Assembly: GCA_016215215.1 (NCBI GenBank)
Contig: JACRKW010000088.1
Location: forward strand, 1-42,152
Reading direction: 5' to 3'
Length of the DNA stretch: 42,152 nt
From: Acidobacteriota bacterium
Lineage (GTDB): Bacteria; Acidobacteriota; Terriglobia; Bryobacterales; Bryobacteraceae
This document shows, one piece after another, positions 1-9,194 of this stretch. The first letter of the stretch is position 1; every line of letters starts with the position of its first letter. A program made the position numbers and the translations under genes. The notes below the pieces were generated by a model. The model did not search any database. It was given only the letters and a program-made list of their open reading frames with translations, and was not told the origin of the DNA.

Positions 1-272
1 ACCTCGATCGGCACCTGGTAGTTGGCGCCGCCCACACGCCGCGTCTTCACTTCCAGTACCGGCTTGGCGTTCTCCACAGCCTTCTTGAACAGCTTCAAGG
101 GATCGTCGTTCGAACGGTCCCTGATTGTGTCCATCGCGGTGTAGAAAATGCGCTGGGAGGTCGTCTTCTTGCCATCCCACATCATCGAATTGATGAACTT
201 CTCGGCCAGCGTCGAGTTGTAGACGCCGTCGGGCTGAATTTCTCTGATCTCAGCGCGTCTTCTGCGGGGCAT
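1..272 (-). CDS. rpsG: 30S ribosomal protein S7 (partial, C-terminus off the left edge)
   Basis: Small-subunit protein S7 nucleates assembly of the 30S head by binding the 3' domain of 16S rRNA and contacts the exit-site tRNA. The visible 90 residues start MPRRRRAEI and carry the S7 pattern ([18 protein letters not shown], then [19 protein letters not shown]), covering rather more than half of the usual ~156 residues. The ATG at 272 follows an AGAGG-type ribosome binding site. The gene lies 18 bp downstream of rpsL on the same strand, the normal str-operon order, so the two are almost certainly cotranscribed; fusA and tuf would be expected beyond the edge. Nothing is odd in the visible part. 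Confidence 0.97.
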   Translation of the reverse strand, partial: MPRRRRAEIREIQPDGVYNSTLAEKFINSMMWDGKKTTSQRIFYTAMDTIRDRSNDDPLKLFKKAVENAKPVLEVKTRRVGGANYQVPIE

Positions 273-290
273 ACGTTCCTCTCCCGGTCC

Positions 291-689
291 TTACTTCTTC
301 TTCGCCGCGGCCTGGCCGGCCTTCGGACGCTTGGCGCCGTACTTCGAGCGGCTCTGCATCCGCCCCGATACGCCCGCCGTGTCCAGCGTTCCGCGCACAA
401 TGTGATAGCGCACGCCGGGCAGATCCTTTACGCGGCCCCCGCGGATCAGCACAATCGAGTGCTCCTGCAGGTTGTGACCCACGCCAGGAATGTAAGTCGT
501 CACTTCGATGCCGTTGGTCAGGCGCACGCGCGCCACCTTGCGAAGCGCCGAGTTCGGCTTCTTCGGCGTCGTCGTGTACACGCGGGTGCAAACGCCCCGG
601 CGTTGCGGGCAGGACTGGAGAGCCGGGCTCGCCGTCTTGTATCGGGTCGGCTTCCGTCCCTTGCGAACAAGCTGATTGAAAGTGGGCAC
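291..689 (-). CDS. rpsL: 30S ribosomal protein S12
   Basis: S12 sits at the decoding centre and takes part in accuracy and tRNA selection. The 132-residue product is full length and contains the conserved loop [10 protein letters not shown] and the segment [13 protein letters not shown]. The lysines and proline at the classical streptomycin-resistance positions are present in wild-type form, so a sensitive-type S12 is expected. The start is GTG at 689, giving [11 protein letters not shown], preceded by AGAGGA at a normal distance. rpsG follows after 18 bp. No rpoC lies upstream: the next gene beyond the leader is a divergent TonB receptor, so this str operon is not joined to rpoBC here. Confidence 0.98.
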   Translation of the reverse strand: MPTFNQLVRKGRKPTRYKTASPALQSCPQRRGVCTRVYTTTPKKPNSALRKVARVRLTNGIEVTTYIPGVGHNLQEHSIVLIRGGRVKDLPGVRYHIVRGTLDTAGVSGRMQSRSKYGAKRPKAGQAAAKKK

Positions 690-1018
690 GAACTATCCTC
701 TTTAGAGCAGCTTCCTGAATCGTCGTCTCTACCGGTCAACACACCAACAAGCCGCACACGAGCGTTTCTTCAACACAGCTCGCACGCAGCTTGAGGCCAA
801 CCGGCGAAAACCTCGAAGTCGATCAAAAACGTTGCGGCGGGCACGCTGCCCGGCCGAACCAAACAGAGGGTCCTTCTGACACGCCCTTACTCCGGTCAGC
901 GCTTTGTCTGGCGGAACAGCGGGGCGGCCCCCCGGCCGGCTTCCCGCCGTTTAGCCCAGACTTGCCAGGCACAGGAAGGGTAGCCAAGGGATGAAGAGCT
1001 AACTCCTCAAACCTTCCT

Positions 1019-1048
1019 AGGATACACAAGCTCATGAAACGCTGTCAA
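1019..1048 (-). promoter_or_regulatory. Candidate sigma-70 type promoter of rpsL-rpsG
   Basis: Reading the minus strand, a perfect TTGACA (complement of 1043-1048) is followed after 18 bases by TATCCT (complement of 1019-1024), a 4-of-6 match to the -10 consensus. Transcription would begin near 1012 and run into rpsL. A perfect -35 box facing a ribosomal operon supports the call; the weak -10 and long leader limit it. Confidence 0.45.
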
Positions 1049-1100
1049 CATGGGACGGAAAATCTTCAAAACACAGCCCTTCCCCCTTCCCTACGCCTCC

Positions 1101-1136
1101 GCTCGGCCGGCCCGAGCCCGAATACCGGCTTCGGGC
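1101..1136. repeat. Two adjacent short inverted repeats upstream of the TonB receptor
   Basis: GCTCGG (1101-1106) pairs with CCGAGC (1112-1117), and GCCCGAA (1116-1122) pairs with TTCGGGC (1130-1136) across a 7-base loop. The two share two bases, so they cannot both form fully. They could be a structured 5' leader or an operator. In sequence this GC-rich, short stems may also arise by chance. Confidence 0.3.
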
Positions 1137-1215
1137 AGCGCCAGCTCCCGCCGGATTCACCAAACATTCATGCTTGAGTGACGGGCCCGTAACCGGATGT
1201 TGTCACGCTGGAACC

Positions 1216-4200
1216 ATGAAGTCATTGCTCGCTTTGGCGCTGTGCGCCTGCTCCGTCTTCGCCCAGGGAGATGCCGCCCGGCTTACCGGCACCGTTACCG
1301 ACGGTTCTGGCGCGTTCATCCCCGGGGCTGTCGTCACCATTAAGAATGAAAGAACCGGAGCCGTCCGCGAGGTCACCTCCAACGCCCAGGGCGTCTTCGC
1401 CGCCTCCAGCCTCGCCCCCTCCTCTTACAGCGTTTCCGCCGTTTCCCCCGGCATGGCCCCCACCGAATACGTCAACATCCACATGGCTGTCGGCCAGGAA
1501 CGCAACCTCGCCATCATCCTCGCCCCGGCCCAGATGCAGCAATCCGTCACCGTCGCCAGCGGCGAACTTGTCGTCATCGACACCAGTTCCGCCCGCATCG
1601 GCGCCAATGTGAACGAGCGTGAAGTCGCCAATATGCCCCTCAACGGCCGCCAACTCTCCCAGCTTTACCTCCTCGCCCCCGGCGCCCAGACCGCCGGCGG
1701 CGGCAGCTACGACAATATCCGGTTCTCCGGGCGCGCCAACCAGCAAAACGCCGTTCGTTTCGACGGCATCGAGGCCTCCTCTGTCATCGACGCCTCCCCC
1801 GGCAACTTGAACGGCGAAACCTCCACCGGTTTCCGGCTCCAGTCCAGTCTCGAGAACGTCCAGGAGTTCCGCGTCGAGTCCTCCAACTACCCCGCCGAGT
1901 ACGGCACCGGCACAGGCGGCCAGATCTCGGTCGTGACCAAGTCCGGCTCCAACAACTTCCACGGCTCCGCCTTCGAGTACCTCCGCAACAACGCCCTCGA
2001 CGCCCGCAACTTCTTTGATTCCAACAAGTCCCCACTCCGCCTGAACCAGTTCGGCGCCTCCCTCGGCGGCCCCGTCAGGCGCGATAAGGCCTTCTTCTTC
2101 GCCAATGTCGAGTCGCTCCGCCAACGCGCTAGCATCAACCTGATCTCAACCGTCCCCAGCCTCTCGGCCCGCTCCCGCGCCGTCTCCTCCATCCGCCCCT
2201 TGCTCGATGCCTACCCGGTCGGCCAGCAGTCCTCTTCCAACCCCGACCTCGACATCGCTACCCTTAACGCCAGCACCTCTCTCGACGAGTACTTCGGCTC
2301 TATCCGCCTGGACTACGCCCTCAGCTCCCGGTTTAGTCTCAGTACCCGCTATAACCGCGATCAGGGCGCCATTATCAGCCCCATGGACGTCTCCGGCAGC
2401 ACCCAGCGAGTCACCGCCGTCCCCCAGAATGCCATGGTCAGCCTCCAGCAGGTTTACAGCGGCAGCATCATCAACGAGACGAAGTTCGGCTTCAACGGCT
2501 CCAAGACCCGCATCAACGGCGTCGCCCCCTCCGTCAACGGCATCGACATGTCCGCTCTCGCCGTCAGCTACACCGGCTCGGTCGCCATCCCCGGAATCGG
2601 AGGCCAGGGCGCCAGCGCCGGAGCCTCCTCCCTCGGCGGCCTCGTCCGCTCCAACAGTTCTCAAAACGGCCGCGCCCAGCCGTACACCAACTACACCCTC
2701 TCGTTCATCGACAACCTCTCCGTTCTGAAGGGCAACCACACCCTTAAGTTTGGTGGCGAATTCAGACCCGTCCAGCTCTACACCGACCGCCTTGGCGGTA
2801 CAACCTACACCTTCGGCAACATTGCCGCCCTAATCGCCAACACCCCCTCTCAGATCCAAATCCTCGGCGACGTCAGCGCCCCCAATCCGCTCCACAACGG
2901 CATCGCCACCAACCGCTCGCTCCGCCAGAGCTACTCCATCTTCTACGCCCAGGACGAGTGGCATATCCGCCCGAATATCACCCTGAACTACGGCCTGCGA
3001 TACGAGTACTACTCCGTCCTCCATGAGGCGAATGACCTCTATACCCTCTTCCAGGTCGGCAAGGGCCTCACTACCGGCCCCTGGTACAACAGTTCCAAGA
3101 CGAACTTCGGCCCCCGTCTCGGCCTCTCCTGGTCGCCCACCCGCTTCAACAACAAGACGGTACTCCGCATCGGCGGCGGCTACTTCTACGGCCCCGGCCA
3201 GACCGAGGACCAGGTCCAGCCCATCGACTCTGACCGCGTCACCGTCACTCTGACCAATACCCCCTTCCCGGTCAACAGCCAGCAGATCATCGCCGGTGTC
3301 AATCCCAACAATCTCACTGGCTTCTCGCCGCGCGCCTATGCCCCCGGCTACACCCTGCCGGAGAAGGTTCTCTCCTACACGGCTTCCCTCCAGCAGCAAC
3401 TCCCCGGCGGGACGGTTCTTACCCTCGCCTACGTTGGCAGCCAGGGCCGCAACCTCTTCCTCCGATCCTGGACCAACGGCATCGTCGGCGTCACCATGAA
3501 CCCCACCACCGGCGCGGCTAGCCCGGTGCTCGAGCTCGGCAGCAAGTTCGGCCAGATGGACTACAAGACCAGCGGCGGCACCGACCACTACGACTCACTC
3601 CAGACCTCCCTCCAGCGCCGCTTCGCCCAGGGCCTTACCCTCGGCGCCCAGTGGACCTACGGCCACTCCATCGGCAATACCGGCGGCTCCAATGAAGCCC
3701 AGACCGCCCAGAATCCCTTCGACTTCCGCGTGGACCACGGCAACAACGCCTTCGACGTCCGCCACAGCATGAACGCCACAGCCCTTTACGAGCTTCCCTT
3801 CGCCAAAGCCCATAAGTACTTCGGCGGCTGGCAGGTCGGGGGCGTGGTGAACGCCCGGACGGGCCTCCCCATCGACGTCACCATCGCACGCAACGACATC
3901 GTCTATCGCGACACCCGCACCGGCGCTTTCGTCAACTCCCCCATCGTTGCCGGAGCCCAGGTGGTCACCGTACCCGTCATCAATAACCCCTACGGCGGAG
4001 CATTCCGCAATAACCGCCGCCCCGATGTCGTCCCCGGCGTCAACCCCTTCCTCCAGTCCGCCGACCGCCGCTACTTCCTCAACCCCACGGCCTTCGCAAC
4101 CCCTGCTCCCGGCCAGTTCGGCAACCTCGGCCGCTGGGCCCTCCACGGCCCCGGTCTCTCCCAGTTCGACCTCACCCTCCAGAAGAAGTTCCGCCTCACC

Positions 4201-4443
4201 GAGCGCATGAACCTGGAGTTCCGCTCCGAGCTCTATAACCTGCTCAACCGCGCCAACTTCGCCAATCCTCCGGCGCGCTTCAACAACTCCCTGGGCACCG
4301 CCGCCGGCAACCTCCAACCGGGCCAGCCCTACACCCTCTCCGCCGCCGGAGGAGCCTTCGGCATCGCCAACTCCACCGTGACCAAAGATGTCGGTCTCGG
4401 CGCCAGCCGCCAGATCCAGCTCTCACTCCGCCTGAACTTCTGA
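1216..4443 (+). CDS. Oar-like TonB-dependent receptor with carboxypeptidase-regulatory-like domain
   Basis: Outer-membrane receptor expected to import a large substrate, probably an oligosaccharide, using TonB energy. The product is about 1075 residues. It has a signal peptide (MKSLLALALCACSVFAQ), then a carboxypeptidase-regulatory-like beta domain (GTVTDGSGAFIPGAVVTI, roughly 25-105). A plug follows with NMPLNGR, VRFDGIEAS and EYGTGTGGQISVVTKSGSN, then FEYLRNNALDARNFFD and a long beta barrel ending in Phe, as outer-membrane proteins do. An in-frame TTG at 1174 would add 14 residues in front of the signal peptide, so ATG 1216 is preferred. The stop is 64 bp before a GH106 rhamnosidase, which hints at a rhamnose-containing glycan as substrate; that is inference. 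The gene is strongly C-biased at wobble positions, like this side of the window. Confidence 0.9.
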   Translation: MKSLLALALCACSVFAQGDAARLTGTVTDGSGAFIPGAVVTIKNERTGAVREVTSNAQGVFAASSLAPSSYSVSAVSPGMAPTEYVNIHMAVGQERNLAIILAPAQMQQSVTVASGELVVIDTSSARIGANVNEREVANMPLNGRQLSQLYLLAPGAQTAGGGSYDNIRFSGRANQQNAVRFDGIEASSVIDASPGNLNGETSTGFRLQSSLENVQEFRVESSNYPAEYGTGTGGQISVVTKSGSNNFHGSAFEYLRNNALDARNFFDSNKSPLRLNQFGASLGGPVRRDKAFFFANVESLRQRASINLISTVPSLSARSRAVSSIRPLLDAYPVGQQSSSNPDLDIATLNASTSLDEYFGSIRLDYALSSRFSLSTRYNRDQGAIISPMDVSGSTQRVTAVPQNAMVSLQQVYSGSIINETKFGFNGSKTRINGVAPSVNGIDMSALAVSYTGSVAIPGIGGQGASAGASSLGGLVRSNSSQNGRAQPYTNYTLSFIDNLSVLKGNHTLKFGGEFRPVQLYTDRLGGTTYTFGNIAALIANTPSQIQILGDVSAPNPLHNGIATNRSLRQSYSIFYAQDEWHIRPNITLNYGLRYEYYSVLHEANDLYTLFQVGKGLTTGPWYNSSKTNFGPRLGLSWSPTRFNNKTVLRIGGGYFYGPGQTEDQVQPIDSDRVTVTLTNTPFPVNSQQIIAGVNPNNLTGFSPRAYAPGYTLPEKVLSYTASLQQQLPGGTVLTLAYVGSQGRNLFLRSWTNGIVGVTMNPTTGAASPVLELGSKFGQMDYKTSGGTDHYDSLQTSLQRRFAQGLTLGAQWTYGHSIGNTGGSNEAQTAQNPFDFRVDHGNNAFDVRHSMNATALYELPFAKAHKYFGGWQVGGVVNARTGLPIDVTIARNDIVYRDTRTGAFVNSPIVAGAQVVTVPVINNPYGGAFRNNRRPDVVPGVNPFLQSADRRYFLNPTAFATPAPGQFGNLGRWALHGPGLSQFDLTLQKKFRLTERMNLEFRSELYNLLNRANFANPPARFNNSLGTAAGNLQPGQPYTLSAAGGAFGIANSTVTKDVGLGASRQIQLSLRLNF

Positions 4444-4465
4444 TTCAGGCTCACGCAGCCCAACG

Positions 4466-4503
4466 GCTGGTCTCCTCGCCTATGATCGGTTGAGGAGACC
4501 AGC
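4466..4503 (+). promoter_or_regulatory. Perfect 12-bp inverted repeat over the GH106 ribosome binding site
   Basis: GCTGGTCTCCTC (4466-4477) is exactly complementary to GAGGAGACCAGC (4492-4503), with a 14-base loop. The right arm contains GAGGAG, the likely Shine-Dalgarno for the ATG at 4508, so an RNA hairpin would hide it. The loop contains TATGAT (4481-4486), a 5-of-6 match to a -10 box, so on DNA the arms could instead be an operator flanking a promoter. There is no T-tract, so a simple terminator is less likely. Which role is real cannot be told from sequence. Confidence 0.55.
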
Positions 4504-4507
4504 ACCA

Positions 4508-7500
4508 ATGCGACCACTTGGCCGGTTGCTATTTCTTTGCACTCTGCTTGTGGCATCCGTGCCGGCCGGCGACCCAGCGCTCGAAAGCGCGTTCCTGAAA
4601 CCGCCCGACTCGGCCTGGCCGTGGGTTTACTGGATCTGGCCCAACGGCAACCTCACCCGCGAGGGGATCACAGCGGACCTGGAGGCGATGCACCGTGTGG
4701 GAATCCGGGGCGCGTTGATCCTGGAAGTGGAATTGGAGGTCCCCGCCGGCCCCGTTCGATTCCTCAGCCCGCAGTGGCGGGATCTGTTCCGCCATACCAT
4801 CGCCGAAGCCACCCGCCTGGGCATCGTCATCGCCACCAACAACGACGGCGGCTGGTCCGGCAGTGGCGGGCCGTGGATCACGCCGGAGCTTTCCATGCAG
4901 GTGGTCTCCTGGAGCGAAACTCCCGTCCGAGGTTCGCGCCGCTTCGACGGAGTGCTTGCCCGTCCCAAGGCAGTGCGCGACTACTATCGCGACATCGCCG
5001 TGCTCGCCATTCCGGCCAAGCCCGGCTCAATGACGGCTGCCGCTCCCAAGATCACATGCGGAGCCGATCACCTGCCGTTCGACGCATCGAAATTGCTCGA
5101 CGGCAATCCCGCGACAGTGGCCGCCCTTCCGGCGCTCCCGAAAGGCGCGCCTCACACCATCAATCTCGAGTTCGCGAGACCCTTTGAAGCCCGCTCGCTC
5201 ACCGTCGCTTTGGATGCCTGGTACACCCGGATTGACGCCACCGTCGAAGCCTCCACCGACGGAGTCACCTTCCGCCCGCTCGCCAAGTTCCTCGCCGGTT
5301 GGCCGTCTACCTCTGTCAGCTTCGACGCCGCCACCGCCCGGCACTTCCGCCTCTCGTTCGATCCGGGCCGGCCGATGCCCGTGCTCGGCGAACTCGATCT
5401 CAACGCCAATCGCCGTCTCGAGGGCCTCGCGTTCAAGGCGCTGTTCATCCACCACCGCCAGTTGCCTGCTTCTTCCGGCGCGGGCACGCCCGTCGAGACC
5501 ATCACCTCTCGCCAGGGCGTGTTGGATCTGACCTCCCATCTCAAGCCGGACGGACGTTTCACCTGGGCTGCCCCGCCCGGCGATTGGGTCCTTCTCCGCG
5601 TCGGCTACACCACCACCGGCAAGTCGAATCACCCGGCGCCGCCGGAGAGCGTCGGCTTGGAGTGCGACAAGCTCAGCAAGCATGCGGTGGAGGTGCACTT
5701 CGCCGGGCTCATGGAAAAGCTGATTGAGGATCAGCGGGCCGTCGGCGGCAATGCTCTACGCTACGCCCACATCGATAGCTGGGAAGCCGGTTCGCAGAAC
5801 TGGACTCCCGCATTCCGCGAGGAGTTCCAACGCCGCCGCGGTTACGATCCTCTTCCCTTCCTGGTTTCGCTCACCGGCCGCGCCGTCGAGAGTGAGGCCA
5901 TCACCGAGCGCTTCCTTTGGGATTGGCGCCGGACCATCTCCGACCTGATCCAGGAGAACTACGCCGGCCATATGGCCAAACTGTGCCACGACCGCGGCCT
6001 GCAGCTCTCCATCGAAGGCTACGGCGGAGGACCCCTGGACGACGTCCCGTTCGGCGGCCGCGCCGATATGCCAATCAGCGAGTTCTGGACCGGCAAGGAA
6101 CTCTACGAATCCTGGGTCGGCGAAGAGCCCCACCCGGTCAACAAGGAGATGGTGTCGGCCGCCCACGCCTACGGCCGTCCGGTGATTGCTGCCGAGGCCT
6201 TCACCGCCGTCCCGCGCAACGCCAAGTGGATGAACTTCCCCTTCCGCATGAAGGCGCTGGGCGACACCATGTTCGCCCTCGGCGTCAACCGCTTCATCTT
6301 CCACCGGTATGCCGCGCAGCCCTGGACCAACCGCCTGCCCGGCATGACCATGGGCCAGTACGGCGTGCACTTTGAGCGCACCAATACCTGGTGGGAGATG
6401 AGCACCGCCTACCTCACCTATCTCGCTCGCTGCCAGTACCTCCTGCAGCAGGGCCGTTTCGTCGCCGACGTGGCCTACCTCAGCGGCGAGAAGGCGCCCA
6501 ACCTGTACCCCGGACGCGAGGCGCTGACTCCTTCGATGCCCGACGGCTACGACTACGACATCGTGCCGCCCGAAGTTCTCCTGACCGGGGCCCGCGTCGA
6601 GCACGGCCAACTCGTCCTTCAAAGCGGCATGAAGTACCGCGTGCTGGTGCTGCCTACAGGCGAGACCATGCGGCCCGCATTGCTGGAGAAGCTCAAACAA
6701 CTGGTCGCGGACGGCGCCACCGTCATCGGTCCGCCGCCGCGCCGCTCGCCCAGCCTCTCCGGCTATCCGAATGCCGACACCGAAGTCATCCGCCTGGCAG
6801 GCGAGTTGTGGAGCGCCTTGGACGGCGCCAGTCTCACTGAGCGCCGTTACGGCAAGGGCAGGGTGATCTGGGGCAAGCCCATCGGCGATGTCCTGCGCGA
6901 TTTCAATCCCATGCCCGACTTCACCGTTATCGGCCCGCGCACCGCCCAGACCGTGAACTACATCCACCGCGAAATCGATGGCGCCGACGTCTACTTCGTT
7001 GCCAGCCCGCAGGCCGGCGAGACTACTTACCTTTGTTCGTTCCGCGCCTCGGGCCGTCGGCCCGAGTTGTGGTGGCCGGACACGGGCCGCATTGAACGCA
7101 CCGCCGTCTACGACACGGTTCCGGGCGCCACGCGCATCCCCATCGGTCTCGGCCCCTATGGCAGCGTGTTCGTGGTCTTCCCCAAGTCCAGCGCCTCCTC
7201 TGACCAGGTGGTCGCCGCCACGCGCGACAACCTCGAAATCACCGGAATGCAGGCTACTTCGCCTGTCGATCTGCGCGACTCGCAGAGTGAGATCCGCATC
7301 GAGCGCGGCCAGCGCGACGGCTTCTCTCTGGAAGTGGCACGAGGCGGCGTCTATGAGTTGCGGACAGCCGCCGGCCGCCGGCTCCGCACCGAGGTTCCCC
7401 CGCTGCCCGCTCCCGTCGAGATCGCAGGCCCCTGGACCGTCGATTTCCCCAAGGATTGGGGCGCCCCTCCGCGGGTCACCCTGGACCGGCTCGTCTCCTG

Positions 7501-7996
7501 GACCGCGCATCCGGATCCGGGTGTGAAGTACTTCTCCGGCACGGCCAGCTACCGTCGCCAAGTGCAGATCCCAGAAACCCAGCAAGGGCGCAAACTCTAT
7601 CTCGACCTGGGGCGGGTGGAGGTGATGGCCGAAGTGATGCTGAACGGTCAGAACCTGGGCATCGTCTGGAAGCCCCCCTATCGTGTCGACATCACCCCGG
7701 CCGCACGTCCCGGCGCCAACGACCTGGAAATCCGCGTCGTGAACCTCTGGCCCAACCGCTTGATCGGCGACGCTCACCTACCCGAGGACGCCGAGTGGAA
7801 CGGCCCCAGCCTGATCCGCTGGCCGCAATGGCTGCTCGATGGCAAACCAAGCCCCACCGGACGCCTTACCTTCGCCACCTGGAAGCACTGGAACAAGGAC
7901 GACCCTTTGCTGGAATCCGGTCTCCTTGGCCCGGTGGTTCTGGAAACCTGGCAGCAGGTCACCGTCGTGGCGCCCGTGCTCCCTGCCGCGCGTTAG
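4508..7996 (+). CDS. GH106-family alpha-L-rhamnosidase-like glycoside hydrolase
   Basis: Predicted secreted enzyme releasing terminal alpha-L-rhamnose from plant or microbial glycans. The 1162-residue product starts with a signal peptide (MRPLGRLLFLCTLLVASVPAG). It then shows the GH106 opening PPDSAWPWVYWIWPNGN and the (beta/alpha)8-barrel phrase TREGITADLEAMHRVGIRGA. Mid-protein there is RYAHIDSWEAGSQNWTPAF and a segment around IEGYGGGPLDDVPFGGRADM. The C-terminus holds a GH2-type jelly-roll sugar-binding module (VMLNGQNLGIVWKPPYRVDI). ATG 4508 is chosen over an upstream in-frame TTG because it starts the signal peptide and has GAGGAG ten bases upstream. Its position after a TonB receptor suggests a glycan-uptake pair. 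Substrate specificity within the superfamily is inference. Confidence 0.85.
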   Translation: MRPLGRLLFLCTLLVASVPAGDPALESAFLKPPDSAWPWVYWIWPNGNLTREGITADLEAMHRVGIRGALILEVELEVPAGPVRFLSPQWRDLFRHTIAEATRLGIVIATNNDGGWSGSGGPWITPELSMQVVSWSETPVRGSRRFDGVLARPKAVRDYYRDIAVLAIPAKPGSMTAAAPKITCGADHLPFDASKLLDGNPATVAALPALPKGAPHTINLEFARPFEARSLTVALDAWYTRIDATVEASTDGVTFRPLAKFLAGWPSTSVSFDAATARHFRLSFDPGRPMPVLGELDLNANRRLEGLAFKALFIHHRQLPASSGAGTPVETITSRQGVLDLTSHLKPDGRFTWAAPPGDWVLLRVGYTTTGKSNHPAPPESVGLECDKLSKHAVEVHFAGLMEKLIEDQRAVGGNALRYAHIDSWEAGSQNWTPAFREEFQRRRGYDPLPFLVSLTGRAVESEAITERFLWDWRRTISDLIQENYAGHMAKLCHDRGLQLSIEGYGGGPLDDVPFGGRADMPISEFWTGKELYESWVGEEPHPVNKEMVSAAHAYGRPVIAAEAFTAVPRNAKWMNFPFRMKALGDTMFALGVNRFIFHRYAAQPWTNRLPGMTMGQYGVHFERTNTWWEMSTAYLTYLARCQYLLQQGRFVADVAYLSGEKAPNLYPGREALTPSMPDGYDYDIVPPEVLLTGARVEHGQLVLQSGMKYRVLVLPTGETMRPALLEKLKQLVADGATVIGPPPRRSPSLSGYPNADTEVIRLAGELWSALDGASLTERRYGKGRVIWGKPIGDVLRDFNPMPDFTVIGPRTAQTVNYIHREIDGADVYFVASPQAGETTYLCSFRASGRRPELWWPDTGRIERTAVYDTVPGATRIPIGLGPYGSVFVVFPKSSASSDQVVAATRDNLEITGMQATSPVDLRDSQSEIRIERGQRDGFSLEVARGGVYELRTAAGRRLRTEVPPLPAPVEIAGPWTVDFPKDWGAPPRVTLDRLVSWTAHPDPGVKYFSGTASYRRQVQIPETQQGRKLYLDLGRVEVMAEVMLNGQNLGIVWKPPYRVDITPAARPGANDLEIRVVNLWPNRLIGDAHLPEDAEWNGPSLIRWPQWLLDGKPSPTGRLTFATWKHWNKDDPLLESGLLGPVVLETWQQVTVVAPVLPAAR

Positions 7997-8154
7997 AAAG
8001 CGCAGCAGTCCCGGCGACTCGTCCCTGTTCCAGACAAGTCCCCGCGGGGTGGCCGCATTAGTGAACGTGTGTTAGCCTAAGTCTTTGGGCCCCAGGATTC
8101 CCCCGCCTGGCGGCTGCCTCACGGCTGGTATTACGGTCCGCCGGACCCTCGCGC

Positions 8155-8604
8155 ATGCAACAGATCTTCAACGCCTTGCCGGGCATCATCGTTCGAGCCC
8201 TGCCCACATTCTTCCTGGTCATCCTCCTTCACTGGTATCTGAAGAAGGTCCTATTCCAGCCCATGGAACGCGTCCTGGCAGAGCGCCGCCGCCGCACCCA
8301 GGGCGCCGTCGAGGCCAGCGAGGCCGCCATCGCCCAGGTCAACCAGAAGCTGGCCGACTACGAAAACCGCCTGGCCGAGGCGCGCGCCGCCATCTACCAC
8401 CAGCAGGAAGCCTCCCACAAGAAACTGCTCGATCGTCAGGCCGCCCTTATCGCCGAGGCACGCAACACCAACGCCGAAGCCGTCGCCCAGGCGCGTGCCG
8501 TCATCGCCGCCGAAGCGGACGCCGCCAAGACCTCACTTGAATCGCAGGCCGGCCTCCTCGCCGGCCAGATCACCGACGCCATCTTCGCCGGAGGCGCGAA
8601 CTAA
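8155..8604 (+). CDS. atpF: ATP synthase F0 subunit b' (peripheral stalk)
   Basis: One of two b-type subunits that form the peripheral stalk holding the F1 head against the rotor. The 149-residue product has one N-terminal membrane helix (about residues 10-28, ALPTFFLVILLHWYL), the family phrase VLFQPMERVLAERRRRTQGAVE, and then a long charged, alanine-rich coiled coil. It is the first gene of the atp cluster and lies 2 bp before the second b gene. The presence of two non-identical b subunits implies a b/b' heterodimer, as in cyanobacteria. Which copy should be called b' is a guess based on order. Confidence 0.9.
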   Translation: MQQIFNALPGIIVRALPTFFLVILLHWYLKKVLFQPMERVLAERRRRTQGAVEASEAAIAQVNQKLADYENRLAEARAAIYHQQEASHKKLLDRQAALIAEARNTNAEAVAQARAVIAAEADAAKTSLESQAGLLAGQITDAIFAGGAN

Positions 8605-8606
8605 CC

Positions 8607-9185
8607 ATGCAACGCCTCCTTGTCCTGCTCACCTTCGCCGCCTTCTCCCTATTCGCTCAGGAACATGCCCAGGAGCACGCCGCCCAGGCAGGCCAAAGCC
8701 ATGAGACGGCCGGCGAGAACCTCACCGCCAAGTGGGTCAACTTCGCCATCCTCGCCGCCGGTCTCGGCTTCCTGGCCGTCAAGTTCGGTGGACCTGCGCT
8801 CAAGTCCCAGCAGAAAGAGATCCTCGACGGCCTCAGTGAGGCCGCACAGCGCGCCGAAGCCGCCGCCGCCCAGGCCGCTGAAATCGACCGCAAGGTCGCC
8901 GGCTTGCAGGGCGAGGTGGACAAGGTCCGCGCCAAGGCGGAAGCCGAGCTCGCCGCCGAAAGCGTGCGCATCGAGGCGGAAACCGCCCAGGCGATCGCCA
9001 AGCTTGCCGAAACCGCCCGCCAGGAGATCGCCTCCGCCGCCAAGTTCGCCGCCCACGACCTCAAGGCCCAGGCCGCGCAACTCGCTCTCCAGTTGGCTGA
9101 ACAGAAGATCCAGGCGCGCATGGATTCCGCCGCGCAGGGCCGGTTGGTGGACTCCTTCGTCACCCGGCTCGGAGAGAGGCAGTAG
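8607..9185 (+). CDS. atpF: ATP synthase F0 subunit b, with extra N-terminal hydrophobic segment
   Basis: Second peripheral-stalk b subunit, 192 residues. It has two hydrophobic stretches: a signal-peptide-like segment at 1-17 (MQRLLVLLTFAAFSLFA) followed by a His/Gln/Glu-rich spacer, then the real membrane anchor near 45-60 (WVNFAILAAGLGFLAVKFG). A long coiled coil rich in Ala, Glu and Lys follows. The extra front segment may be a cleaved signal or a second helix. It sits 2 bp after b' and 9 bp before delta, so the genes are translated from one message. Confidence 0.9.
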   Translation: MQRLLVLLTFAAFSLFAQEHAQEHAAQAGQSHETAGENLTAKWVNFAILAAGLGFLAVKFGGPALKSQQKEILDGLSEAAQRAEAAAAQAAEIDRKVAGLQGEVDKVRAKAEAELAAESVRIEAETAQAIAKLAETARQEIASAAKFAAHDLKAQAAQLALQLAEQKIQARMDSAAQGRLVDSFVTRLGERQ

Positions 9186-9194
9186 GAGCAGGCC

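Larger units (their letters stand above)
690..1215. other. Intergenic region between divergent rpsL and TonB receptor
   Basis: No convincing gene is seen in these 526 bases. Short open frames on both strands show no family pattern. The region holds a promoter-like pair on the minus strand for the str operon (1019-1048), which implies a leader of about 320 nt before rpsL, and two GC-rich hairpins at 1101-1136 upstream of the TonB receptor. Confidence 0.6.

Noticed and set aside
734-739. Second promoter close to rpsL using TTGACC
   Set aside because: No acceptable -10 hexamer 16-18 bases downstream.
4444-4503. Rho-independent terminator after the first TonB receptor
   Set aside because: The stem is strong but the loop is 14 bases and no T-tract follows; overlap with the next gene's ribosome binding site favours a regulatory role.
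5756-7777. Long open frame on the minus strand opposite the GH106 gene (673 codons)
   Set aside because: It is the antisense shadow of a well-supported GH106 gene in high-GC DNA; its translation shows no domain pattern.
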